From contig JAFKAC010000007.1 of assembly GCA_025766275.1 (NCBI GenBank), forward strand, positions 1,302,001 through 1,366,000: a DNA stretch of 64,000 nucleotides, read 5' to 3'. The translations under genes and the position numbers were made by a program. How positions within the stretch are numbered: position 1 is the first letter of the stretch; each line of letters starts with the position of its first letter. This stretch comes from Lactarius indigo (taxonomy: Eukaryota; Basidiomycota; Agaricomycetes; Russulales; Russulaceae). The notes beneath the pieces were generated by a model that had not been told where the DNA came from, did not search any database, and was given only the letters and a program-made list of their open reading frames with translations. Of this stretch, positions 10,169 through 19,552 are shown in pieces.

Positions 10169-12050
10169 TTAACCACTCCCCCAAACCTCCTTGCCTCGGA
10201 CCCATGTGCGGAGGACATTACCACTGCGATCGAGAACGACGAGGTCCGCGTCTGCACCGGGTCGGAGAGTGCCTTTCCGATTCTCGATGCCGAGGCACCG
10301 AGCGGGGTTGAGCGTGGCGCATTTGATCGCCTCGCCAAGAGAACAGCCCGTGAAACGCGAAAAGTTGCGAACGCAGGTGTCCAAAGTGACGACGCTTCGC
10401 CAGGTCATTAGTTTGACCTGGGCTGCGTATACGGGGACGACGCAGGACGTACCTTCCCGCAAGCGTATCAGTGCCCTCGAGATACAGCTTGACGCCTTCC
10501 TTTACAAAGCGCTTGCCGTCGCGCCACTCGTGCACCCCGTCTTTGAGATGGGGGTCCAGGATCTTCATGGCTACAATAACGTAATAGCTGAAATCACGAA
10601 CTCAGTCATACCAGTGAAGTACCTACCGTCGGTGATAAGAATACAGCCCTCCGGGTACACGTTGTACGCCAGCTGTAGCCACAAGCGACTAAACGATATG
10701 CCGATATCCGAAAGGTCGCGAACGTACTCTAACGGAGTTGGGGTGCGAGTGGATGCCGTCCACTATGAGTTCGTAAAATGGCCTCTCAAACTCCAGGTCT
10801 GCCACCTCTCCCTTGTCAAGGTGCAGTCCGAGTCTCGGCACCTTGCCTGCAGCGCGTGTCGCAACGGACATTGGTGTCTGTGGCGGCGTTTCGTGGTCGT
10901 CGAAAGCCTCACTTTGTGCCTTTGTTGTGTCGCGCGGTGAGCTTTGGATAGATGAAGGAGACGACGGAGAGATCGGTGACATAGGCGCCGGTGGAGTGCC
11001 GTCGATGGGCGAAAAAGGACCGTTGGTGTAGGGCGAAGCACCAAGTAGGCCTATAATTGACGGATCACGGTGATGAAGTTGGGGCATGGCGTTGAAAAGG
11101 TGGGTGATAAGACTCGCGCCACGGCGCACTGCTTCTGTTGCAATCTTTGTTGATGCGACGCTATCCGTTCGCGCCTCTCAGCGAGTCAACAGCCGCCAGG
11201 GTGACTCTAACGTACCTATGTCCAATTGAGAAAACAATTCCACGCTGTCCGAGGTCGCGTACGGCATCCAGCACGCCACATATTTCTGGAGCTGCGGTTA
11301 TGATACGCACACCAACCGAGACATTTTCGTCCATGGTCCAGTCCTCCTTGACGACCAGGTTCTGCGCTCCGTACACGTCTTCGAACGACGCAAACCCATT
11401 CGGCGCAGACCGGATGTAGAGAGGAGCGTGGGCCCCACGCTTGGCCTCTTGTAGGAAAGGGCCTTCGGCATGCCACCCCAAAAGTGTGGCGCCATTCGGA
11501 TGGGCGTAGGGGCGAAGAAGGGATAGCAACGTTGGATATAGCGACTTCTCCTGGGTCTAATTGGATCTCTATTAAGAGTAGGAATGGTGCAAGGGGAGGG
11601 GGCATACGATGATGGTTGGAACAAGCCTACGCGTGCTTCAGTATACACCTAGAATGAACGGATCACGATACATACGACGTCACCCCTGTTTCCACGATTT
11701 TCTCCGCCACTGTATTCAATCCGTGGCGATACGCGTCTGGGTCACCTTCATACACGGAGAAGTCGAACCCATAAGCGCCGTTAATCTGAATGTCTATAAA
11801 TCCGGGGCTGACGATGTTCCCCTCCATGTTTATGACTCTGTCAGGCCGTTGCTTTCTTAGGAAAAACGTTTTCTGTATACAACGCAAGATCATTATTGGG
11901 TGCATGTCATGTGTGCTACATTTCACATACCTGAGAGTCAACCACGACACCTCTCCGCTCGTCAATCCAGAGGTCCTTTTCGACTAGACTGCCATCCTCC
12001 ATTGGGAGTAGGCAGTTCGTAAAACATATGAGTCCGTTTCGAGAAGTCAT
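10169..12050 (-). CDS. nagA: N-acetylglucosamine-6-phosphate deacetylase
   Basis: This amidohydrolase removes acetate from GlcNAc-6-phosphate in amino-sugar (chitin) catabolism, in the cytosol. The start ATG is at 12050. Exon 1 (12050-11931) contains FTNCLLPMEDGSLVEKDLW and exon 2 starts at 11872. Motifs seen in order are NIVSPGFIDIQINGAYGFD, LLGWHAEGPFLQ with the metal-binding Glu, IVFSIGH, GASLITHLFNAMPQLHHRDP, ELIVDGIHSHPNS, YNVYPEGCILITD and NPARCLGIENRKGTLRPGAD near the C-terminus (stop at 10169-10171). Seven or so introns of 40-56 nt are needed. A Pro/Ser-rich insert of about 65 residues follows IIGLLGASPYTNG, inside the catalytic domain. The junction after the GTDTLAG motif (about 10400-10450) does not keep frame with any splice pair I could find, so a small indel or a missed site is likely there. 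Confidence 0.93.
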
Positions 12051-12559
12051 CCTAGTGGAGGCGGAAAGAGAGAACAGCGCTGGCAGAAAACAAGATTCAG
12101 GGAAGAGAGCGTCATATTATTGCAGCCCAAAGCTACCTCATCCGAGTCCGAGTTCAAGTCCGGGTCCAAGTCCGAGTGCTACAATACCCTTTCGGCACGA
12201 CGGTCCGCGGCACCGGCATCCATCGAACTGGCCGCTTCCTTCAAAGTTTACATGCTGGATGACTCGCTGGTACATGCTTGACCCGGCTTCGATGGTTCCT
12301 AGAACACAAGACCTCGACGGACTTCTTGTTTTTGAACCTTAAGGTCCTGCACACGTGGCCCACCGATCTCTGGAGAGCCGCCAATGACAGGATCCGCGCT
12401 GCACACCGCAACACAGTGGATCATGATGGTCATCACCTTCAAGTGCTCAGGGGAAGTTTGACCAACGTGCAACACTGACGCGCTGGCACCTCCAATCAAC
12501 GCTAGCTCGTGCCATGGCTTATCGGGCCTTTCTATCGCCGTTCCCGGAGCCACCAACGA
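12051..12559. other. Intergenic with short degenerate repeat
   Basis: This is the upstream region of the deacetylase gene. At about 12139-12180 a short degenerate tandem repeat of a six-base unit (agtccg/agttca/agtccg/ggtcca) occurs. Open frames across it look like by-products of the repeat. No gene was recognised. Confidence 0.4.
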
Positions 12560-13279
12560 TCACGCGGCCCTACTTTCCATATCATTGACCATATGGCCTC
12601 GCCGGCGCTTGGGGACGTAGGAACATAATCTCAGGAGGTTAACTCGGAACACGACGTTTGAGAACGAACACCGATTGGCAATACAAGACAAACAAACAAA
12701 ATACATGACAGAACGAAACGAGCGGAATACAGGCAATAAGCACTGAGGCTGGGCTGGGCTAGATGTTTCGTAAGCTTCCATTTGGATGTAGCATGGCCTA
12801 TCACCACTCACACGTTGATGAAGGGCTGCATGGGACGCGGACCCGTGCGAACGCATCACCAGAATGGTTGGCCGAAAACCATCCAGATGACCCGCCCACA
12901 TGAGCGCTGTGACGTAGAGGTTAGATTCCAAAAAACACCTTATCTGAGGTAATGACACACCGATACTTGCAGACCAGACCAGTGGCCAGCGTCCTGCAAC
13001 AAGAAAACCAGTGACGAGTCCAACCGGAGACCGTGCCCGATCACAAGCCTGTGTAGTCGCACACGTCAGACGCGGCCAAGGGTGGGACTCATCAAGGCGT
13101 ACGATATTAGAAGTGCTAGGCTTCTGTGCGACTTGCCAAGTTGAAGGCCCGCCCACGTTCCCGGCCGAAAGGAACGCGAGCAAGCGCTTCACCTTGGACA
13201 TCGCACCTAGCTGATCGTCAGTATCAACGACCAAAGCGAGACAGCTATTCTCCATACCTATCCCGTGATCGGAAAGCAC
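12560..13279 (-). CDS. Doubtful hypothetical frame of 239 codons
   Basis: A single uninterrupted minus-strand frame starts at 13279 (MLSDHGIGMENSCLALVVDT) and ends at 12560. I recognise no domain. The middle contains a modestly hydrophobic segment (RWPLVWSASIGVSLPQIRC). Its length is above what random sequence usually gives at this base composition, but codon use and motif content are not persuasive, and the 3' half is rich in Cys, Arg and Ser in a way typical of non-coding frames. It is kept only as a candidate. Confidence 0.25.
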   Translation of the reverse strand: MLSDHGIGMENSCLALVVDTDDQLGAMSKVKRLLAFLSAGNVGGPSTWQVAQKPSTSNIVRLDESHPWPRLTCATTQACDRARSPVGLVTGFLVAGRWPLVWSASIGVSLPQIRCFLESNLYVTALMWAGHLDGFRPTILVMRSHGSASHAALHQRVSGDRPCYIQMEAYETSSPAQPQCLLPVFRSFRSVMYFVCLSCIANRCSFSNVVFRVNLLRLCSYVPKRRRGHMVNDMESRAA

Positions 13280-13656
13280 ATATCTCTTAGTCTAAAAGAG
13301 ACCTAGAAAAACAAGTAAAGACAGTGATGCGGCATTCTGCGCGAAAAAAAGAAAAGAGTCCACGAGCTCAGCTAGAAACTCAGAAGCGAAATCCGAAGAG
13401 GGAGCACGAAAACACTGGCTTGTGAGTTGGCCTGCAGTTCGGGTCTCGATTCGAAACAGTCTAAATAGACATTCTGCGGTCAGATGCAACGCGCGGACTG
13501 GGCTCACACTGGTGCTCAGCACCATCAGATGCCCTGACATCTCCGATGTCCAGTTGAGCGCGTGTCGATATGCTTATGCAGCGTATGGTTTCAGTGTCGC
13601 TCATCTCGTCTTCATCTTCGTATGCCGTATTCGGACTAGAGGAATGTCCCTCGTCT

Positions 13657-14351
13657 TCATTTTCCTCGGGAATCGTGGAGAGAAGGTGGGGGTGTGGGAA
13701 AGATGAAGACGTGTAGGGAAGTACGGGAAGAACTGATCACTCCTTCGTCATCAGCATCATCTTCGCTCAGCGGTGAGTCGGGGTAGGTAATCCCAAGGGA
13801 TACCTCGACTTCGGACGATGAGGTAAGCCGCATTGCTCTCTCGATATGCACAGGGCGTGAAGAACCCGACTTCAAAGCCTCGTGCCGATCGGATGAGCCG
13901 GCGAGCGTAGATCGCCTAGAATCTTCGTGGGACACCACGGGAGATACTTCTGGAGACACTTCGCGAGAGCGTTGAGGAGATCCATTATTGTTTCCCAGTC
14001 TGAGTCGGAATCTTCGCTACTCGCAAATGGGTAAACAAAGTCAAATGAGCCCGAGAATTCTGGGACAGAAGCGAGAGTGGAAATGCTCCTGGGATTGCAG
14101 GACAGTTCGTAAAATCTTGGATCGTCGGCAGCTAATGCTAACATATCTTGAATAGCGACGTTGGTCAGGATCTCCGAGGCCGAGGCAGTAGACGGAACGA
14201 AATAGGGTTCCGCATTGACCGCGAAGTATTCCACATCACTGAGCGGTTCGACGGCGGGAAGGTTGGCGGAAGAATGATACGCAATCTGCGGCGGATGCTG
14301 GACACTTTCGGGATCGGGAAACAGGAAGGCGAAAGATTGCTCAGGGTCCAT
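13657..14351 (-). CDS. Hypothetical acidic/Ser-rich protein (frame change inside)
   Basis: Unrecognised, but it looks coding. The start MDPEQSFAFLFPDPESVQ at 14351 is followed by acidic, proline- and serine-rich sequence (LPAVEPLSDVEYFAV, FPFVYP-like segments, ASSEDSDSDWETIMD). Near 13985-13960 the likely coding frame moves to SREVSPEVSPVVSHEDSRR, then SSSEVEVSLGITYPDSPLS and EDDADDEGVISSS, ending at 13657. No obvious intron joins the two halves, so either a short splice was missed or an indel is present. The acidic disordered character fits a regulatory or scaffold protein; this is inference only. Confidence 0.5.
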
Positions 14352-14417
14352 CGCAGTGGCGGAGACTTTTCCCGGCTTGCCCGAAAGTGCGACCTGTAAC
14401 GAAACGAGAGGTCGCAC

Positions 14418-15355
14418 CTACAATGCGACACATAAGTCTCCTTTCTCATACTCTATGTGGGTAACATCCACTGACCTGTGGCGAACGCCCAGAATTGCTT
14501 GAGACGCGCCAGTCTGTTCATGCGACGGATAGAGCCTTTTGAGTTACTTCTGGAAGGATCCTCCTGGGATACAATCGTCACAGATGATTTCTTGGAACGC
14601 AGAGACGCGGCCAGCACGTAGAGTGAGAGAGGACATCACGAAGGCGTCAGGTGGGGGCAATTAGAAAATTGATATAGGGTTCAAGTGCTGAAAGCAGGTG
14701 GAAGCAACCACGGCCCATAAAGCGACCTTTCCACTAAGGTATTAGAATCTCGCCCATAGAGAACGCAGGGCATGGGCTGCATGGCGGACCAACATGTGTG
14801 ACTGCAGGGCGTCTAGTCGAATATTAAATCAGACTTCACATGAAAGGCCAATGTTTGACGTTTAACGGTTACAGGCCAAACCAAGACCAGACGAGCAACC
14901 GGCGCTACGGCACAACGGAGAGCCACTCGGAAACACCCTTCTGCTGTGAGTACCGATCAGGCATAATATATAGCCTGCAAATAGCAAACACATTCTGAAA
15001 GGGTGCGAGCTAAGCGCTGTCCTCGCATCGTCCATAGACCAAATATACTGAAGGCAGCAAGAAGGCGATGACCCAGAGACCTTGTCAATTTCATACGAGG
15101 CCATGTGACAAGCTAACAACGTTCAGGTACGGCCGGTGTAAAGCTCGGTTGTATGTATGATTTGGACATCGTGGATCCTAGGGGGACTCAAACGCGCAGA
15201 AAAGAGGGAGAAGAAAATTGCTAGATAGAAAGTATTAAAAGACGGGGTCTCGGCCACCCATTGCTTCCCGCACATTGATTCGTGCAACAAACACTATGAA
15301 ACTGGGGAAGGGAAGGCTCTCTCTTGTGATAGGAACCACACCTAGCTCTGTGGTA
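14418..15355. other. Intergenic
   Basis: About 0.9 kb between two minus-strand genes contains short frames only. A minus-strand frame at 14862-15119 has a hydrophobic stretch (RMCLLFAGYILCLIG) but no start context or partner exons. It should include the 3' region of the first small secreted-protein gene. Confidence 0.4.
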
Positions 15356-15675
15356 CTAGGAAAGACGTGTGACGGGAAGGGCCCGCGCAAAATGTGTGTT
15401 AGGAATGGCTCTCTCTTTAATTGTAGGGACACTCTGTGTGATCGGAGGGACACCCTCTGTGATTGGAGGGCTTTCTACTGGGGATGGAGCATCTCGTCGA
15501 ATCGGAGGTGCTCGGCCTCTGAGTCGAACGTCTGGAGGCGCAATAGGCGCGGCATACACAGCACCTATTGATAACTGGATCAGAGAGAGGACAAACCCGA
15601 ACTTCAAGGATCCGACTCACCGAAAAGAGGTGCGAAGAGAGTGAGGAGCAGAACGGACACCACCGAGCAGTGCAT
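15356..15675 (-). CDS. Small secreted protein 1 (repeat-bearing member of the 55-nt-exon family)
   Basis: This is a predicted secreted protein of about 87 residues. Exon 1 is 15675-15621, exactly 55 nt, and encodes a signal peptide core (MHCSVVSVLLLTLFAPLF). A phase-1 intron (15620-15565, gtgagt...caatag) leads to exon 2, which opens with GAVYAAPIAPPDV. A dibasic site (PPIRRDAPS) follows. Then come short imperfect repeats built on V/P-P-I-T-x (PPITEGVPPITQSVPTIKER), ending at TAG (15356-15358). Repeat-like coding potential (GVVPITRESLP) continues past the stop in another frame, so the repeat tract may have been longer or the frame broken. It shares exon 1 length, intron phase and the AVYAAPI block with the genes at 17.7 and 19.5 kb. 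An effector or peptide-precursor role is inference. Confidence 0.7.
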
Positions 15676-16801
15676 CGTGAGGAGTGTGGTGTTATGAGCG
15701 AGCAAGTCGTATCACGTAGGATCGAAGAAAACAGGCCCGAATATTAGTCAATAGACGATGGATGGCTTGGTGGCACGACGCAAAGGCTCTAAGACGAGAG
15801 GCGAATGCACGGATTGTACAAGAGCAGATTTTGGGCCTGTCCTCTTACTCGCAGCGGTTTATAAACCAGCATCAAAACAGCGAGAACAGCGGTGTCAACA
15901 CGCAGTACGTGATAGTCTCGAAGAACCTCTATTTTCTTTAACGTGAAGTGTAACCCGCCTTGCCGGTGAGAATGGCTAGAACATAGCGTAAACGCTGGTC
16001 GTAGCAGTAATGAAACGAATTGGGGTGAGGCTGGAGCAAAGCTGAACGGTTATTACAGTAGGCAAGTACCAGGCGTGGAGAGAGGGACAACGAGCGAGGT
16101 GCCATCAGGAGTATTACAACCAAACGAATGGAAATTTGAAGCTCGTTTGGCTCGGGCGTTTATAGGAGGTAGGTTTTGTTTATTTATTTGTCTACCGCCG
16201 CGACAACGGGCTTGTAACATCCGTACGCGCCGGCTAAGGTCAATCCGAGGCACTCCGTAGCGGCGTCATTCACGGCAAAAACTGAACGCAAAAAATGAAC
16301 ACAGATGACGTTCCAGATCCAGGAGACTGGATACATCGAAAACTTTTTCTTAGGGATATCTTCTGAATCCATTTGGCAAGGGTTGGGAGGGTTTCTCCGC
16401 GGTTCACATCTCGGTAAAGTTATCGGGTGACCTTTTTTTTCTCTATCCCAAGCCAAGTGAGGTTGAGAGCGTATTCTTCCTGTAGCGGCCGTATACGTGG
16501 TTTGTCTGATAACAAAATACAATCACTAGCGTCGGCTAAAACCAACGACCGAAATGAGTAGGTTGGAGGATGTGCGGAGGGTCGGACAAGGGCCGAGAAT
16601 AACATCCGACTTTATTCCTAGGGGGAATGACGGGAAACCGTTTCGTGTTTTGCGTGGTGATAAAACCTTGGTTCGGAGGCGGCCGCGAATAGCGATTATA
16701 TCAGAAGTCAACCCCAATGTTAGCCTCGGAGAAGAAACAGCACGCCGTTCTGGGAACTCTGATGGGAGCTCCCAAGACACAATCCCACTAGAACGGGCGA
16801 T
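15676..16801. other. Spacer inside the secreted-protein cluster
   Basis: No gene was recognised. Frames of 80-112 codons occur on both strands at 16.18-16.83 kb (for example minus-strand MDSEDIPKKKFSMYPVSW) but have no domain or splice support. Some may be 3' exons or decayed copies of the neighbouring secreted-protein genes. Confidence 0.35.
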
Positions 16802-17744
16802 CTACAGGTCATATCTCCACGGTTCTTGACTCAATAGAAGAAGGATACTACCTACCGCTACCAGCAGAAGTATCCGAAGCCGATAGTTCGGAGAGGTGAG
16901 CTCCATGTACAAGCGGTACGTGACAGCGTCTAGCAATGTGCGACGTACTTTCATAAACACAAAGTAGACGCGGAAAACTAGAAATTGCTCATAGGAGCGA
17001 AAAACTACTCGTATGATTGGAGTTATAAGGGGTCGAGAGTGGGGCATCAGGATACGGCTTGTCCAAAAGGAAACAAGCGGATAACAGCAGACGAATACAC
17101 GAAGAGAACCGTCGAAACCCAGCAGAAATCGATGGGATGGTTGAAAGAATGGATGCCCACAGGGCGTCGAGAATAGCGAATATTGCCAGCAACGGAGGAG
17201 ATTCAAGCGGTGGTGTAAGAAATGGTTTCGAGAAATTGCCTCATGCTTCGCTGCCTGAATTATCACTGACAGGAATAGCGATCTCTGTGAAACCATTTGA
17301 TGGGGGTTGGCGATGGCTGAGACACGCCGGTGGGCGCCATTGATGGAGATGAAGACAATAGGGGATGATGGAGACGGCGATGGTGTAGCCGTTAGTGTTG
17401 GTGGCTCAGATGAAGCCAGCGAGGCTTTAAATGTAAAGCAGCAGACCGGACCTCGTCGAAGAATTTAAAGAGAGCGTTTTCTGGCTGTGTGGACTATAAA
17501 ACATCGCCCTCTATCAGACAACCACGCCCGAGGTAAGGATACCCCGACATACTCACTCCTGCATTCTCGCAACGGCCTAAGATGCAGCTTCGCTTACTTG
17601 AGACATTTGGAGATGTAATTGGCGCGGCATATACGGCACCTTTTAATGGTCAACGAAAACGTCGGACAGACTTCTAAGAAACGACACACCAAAAAGGAGA
17701 GCGAAGAGGGCGAGAAAGAGAACGGATGATACTGGGGAGCGCAT
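16802..17744 (-). CDS. Small secreted protein 2 (Cys-bearing, KR site); 3' end uncertain
   Basis: Second member of the cluster. Exon 1 is 17744-17690, again exactly 55 nt (MRSPVSSVLFLALFALLF). A phase-1 intron (gtgtgt...aaaag) leads to exon 2 (17639-17557, 83 nt), which opens GAVYAAPITSPNVSS and then has KRSCILGRCENAG, placing two Cys just after a Lys-Arg pair. Exon 2 ends in phase 0 at gtgagtatg, as in member 3. A third exon probably starts at 17484 (PENALFKFFDEV, amphipathic). Coding-like sequence continues as FKASLASSEPPTLTATPSPS, in a frame that differs by an indel. That frame stays open to 16802, but I cannot say where the protein really ends. Everything before 17485 is well supported, the rest is weak. 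Confidence 0.6.
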
Positions 17745-18039
17745 AATAAAGAGGGACAGCGTAAGGAGAGAACGGGCCACGAAAAAGAGTGAAAGAGTCG
17801 TCCTGAGCCTTGGAAGTAGACAAGGGGATATCTGACGCTCACTTGCCCAAGTTCCGTTGGACTGACACATTTATAGATGGCGACTCACCAACTACTTTGA
17901 GAATCTATAAGCAAAGGGGTACACAAACATCAGCGATCAGGTCAAGGTCAAAGTGTCATGAGGGGTGCCATGTTGGAACCAATGACCGAAACGAAGGATC
18001 AGAGGAGCACGTCTATCAATCAGGGGAACCTGGGGGGGG

Positions 18040-18447
18040 TTAGCGCTTAGCCTCGGCAGGGCAGTCTACCTTCAACCCAATTTGTAGAATCGTTTCATTT
18101 GTGGCCACTAAAGGCAATTCGAAGGGTAGTTGCGAAGCAACGAACCTGAGCCTGAGTAGCGTACTGCAGACAAGGATCACCATTTGTGGCATACCTAGAA
18201 TTCCCACGGCCGGGCCGATGAACAGACATGAGCTCGGATCATGAGCCACGTCCTCGAACATCACCGGTCCTCCTACACATACCAGAAGACCATGGATATC
18301 TAGATAATAATAAAAACATATTCTGAGTACTTGATCACAACTCCCAGCGTGACGCTTTGAAGCTTTGGCACAATTGAAAGCTCTGTCACCCATACCAAGT
18401 ATCCGAGTCATACCTTCAAGCATACCTTGTGTCATACGCAAGATCAT
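18040..18447 (-). CDS. Doubtful hypothetical frame with hydrophobic segments
   Basis: A 135-codon minus-strand frame contains hydrophobic stretches (CFYYYLDIHGLLVCVGGPV, GILGMPQMVILVCSTLL) separated by short polar loops, as in a multi-pass membrane protein fragment. No neighbouring exons were found and no family recognised. It could be a decayed or partial gene. Confidence 0.25.
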   Translation of the reverse strand: MILRMTQGMLEGMTRILGMGDRAFNCAKASKRHAGSCDQVLRICFYYYLDIHGLLVCVGGPVMFEDVAHDPSSCLFIGPAVGILGMPQMVILVCSTLLRLRFVASQLPFELPLVATNETILQIGLKVDCPAEAKR

Positions 18448-19083
18448 ACGTGCCGGAGTGCACTGTCTAACTTAGTCCAAACTTAATCTCTACCGAAACA
18501 GACTTGAACTCACCTACAACTAGTACTGACTAGAAGTGGCACCATAGTGTTTCTTTAATTCTCTTTCATTCCTCGATGAAGGCACCATCGGCACCGCTCG
18601 CTGCGGCCACATGTTGCCAAAGAACGTTCAGATGTATGTATTTCCTTCGATATTCAAGCAGCGAAAGTTGTGCAAAATGCAAAGTTCCAATTGACTAAAG
18701 ATACTATTGGACCTTGTCCAAGAGATGTCTAAATAGTAGAGATACACTGATGAGACGGACTCGGGGCTAATTCTACACTGGCATAAATAGTGAGCACGAG
18801 GAAGTGCCAAAAGCTGTCGGAATAGTGAGGTATAAGTAAAAATCGCCTGCCACCATAACTAGTGTACGCAAAAGTAAGACCATCAACCTGACGAAGTGCG
18901 AAGTGATATAGGAATGGTCAAGCCAAACCAGGAAAAGGTCCAAAACAACGAAAACCCAATGAACGACGAGAAAGAGTGAGGTGGTGATAGGTGGCGCGAG
19001 CAGCGTTTTCTTTTCTGGAGGGGAAAAATAGCGACGTGTGAAGGAATGGATGGTGCAATGGCGCCTGCGCGTGTTGACGCCTT

Positions 19084-19552
19084 CTATGCGGAAGTATCGG
19101 CTTCAACGACGTCTATGATGTCTATTTCAGTGACTGGCCCGAGTTCAGGACTCGGAGAGGCCAAATCGATAGCGGGGGTGGTAGTGGTGGTGTTGGTCGA
19201 CGAAATATCCTCCTTGAATGACTGTAAGAGTGTCGATCAGAGAATTGACTAGCTTCAACATCGAGGATTGGGAACTATCGTCGGTTGTAGTTGTGGGCTA
19301 TCTCAAAATGAGCTCACCAGTTCAAAAACAGAAAGAAAAGTACTCACCAGTTCTGCAACCCTACATGTTGAGAGAGCACAATAGCGCTTAGTTCCCGCTG
19401 AATTCACTTCACTCGGGATTGGAGCAGCATAAACAGCTGGGGCTTCTACATGAAGAAGTTAAGTAAGTTATTTCGGGAGAGGCGGTTATGTCCTTACGAG
19501 AGAGCACGGCTATGCTGGCAACAAGGAAGGAGAGCACTGTGGTAGGACGCAT
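19084..19552 (-). CDS. Small secreted protein 3 (Cys-bearing, KR site)
   Basis: Third member of the cluster, about 121 residues once one extra base is allowed for. Exon 1 is 19552-19498, exactly 55 nt (MRPTTVLSFLVASIAVLS). A phase-1 intron (gtaagg...catgtag) leads to exon 2 (19445-19348), which opens QAPAVYAAPIPSEVNSAG and continues KRYCALSTCRVAEL, with two Cys right after a Lys-Arg pair. A 50-nt intron (19347-19298) leads to exon 3: a Thr/Ser linker, an amphipathic helix (SSMLKLVNSLIDTL), then FKEDISSTNTTTTTPAIDL and an acidic tail ending VVEADTSA at TAG 19084-19086. The frame shifts by one base near 19222. The matching exon phases with member 2 make shared ancestry very likely. The function is unknown; secretion is predicted from the signal peptide. 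Confidence 0.7.

Noticed and set aside
10191..10940. 249-codon plus-strand open frame
   Set aside because: It is antisense to the C-terminal exons of the GlcNAc-6-phosphate deacetylase, whose motifs fix the coding strand.
12028..12342. 104-codon plus-strand frame with SPSSSPGPSPS repeat
   Set aside because: It overlaps the start of the deacetylase gene on the other strand and owes its length to a short degenerate nucleotide repeat.
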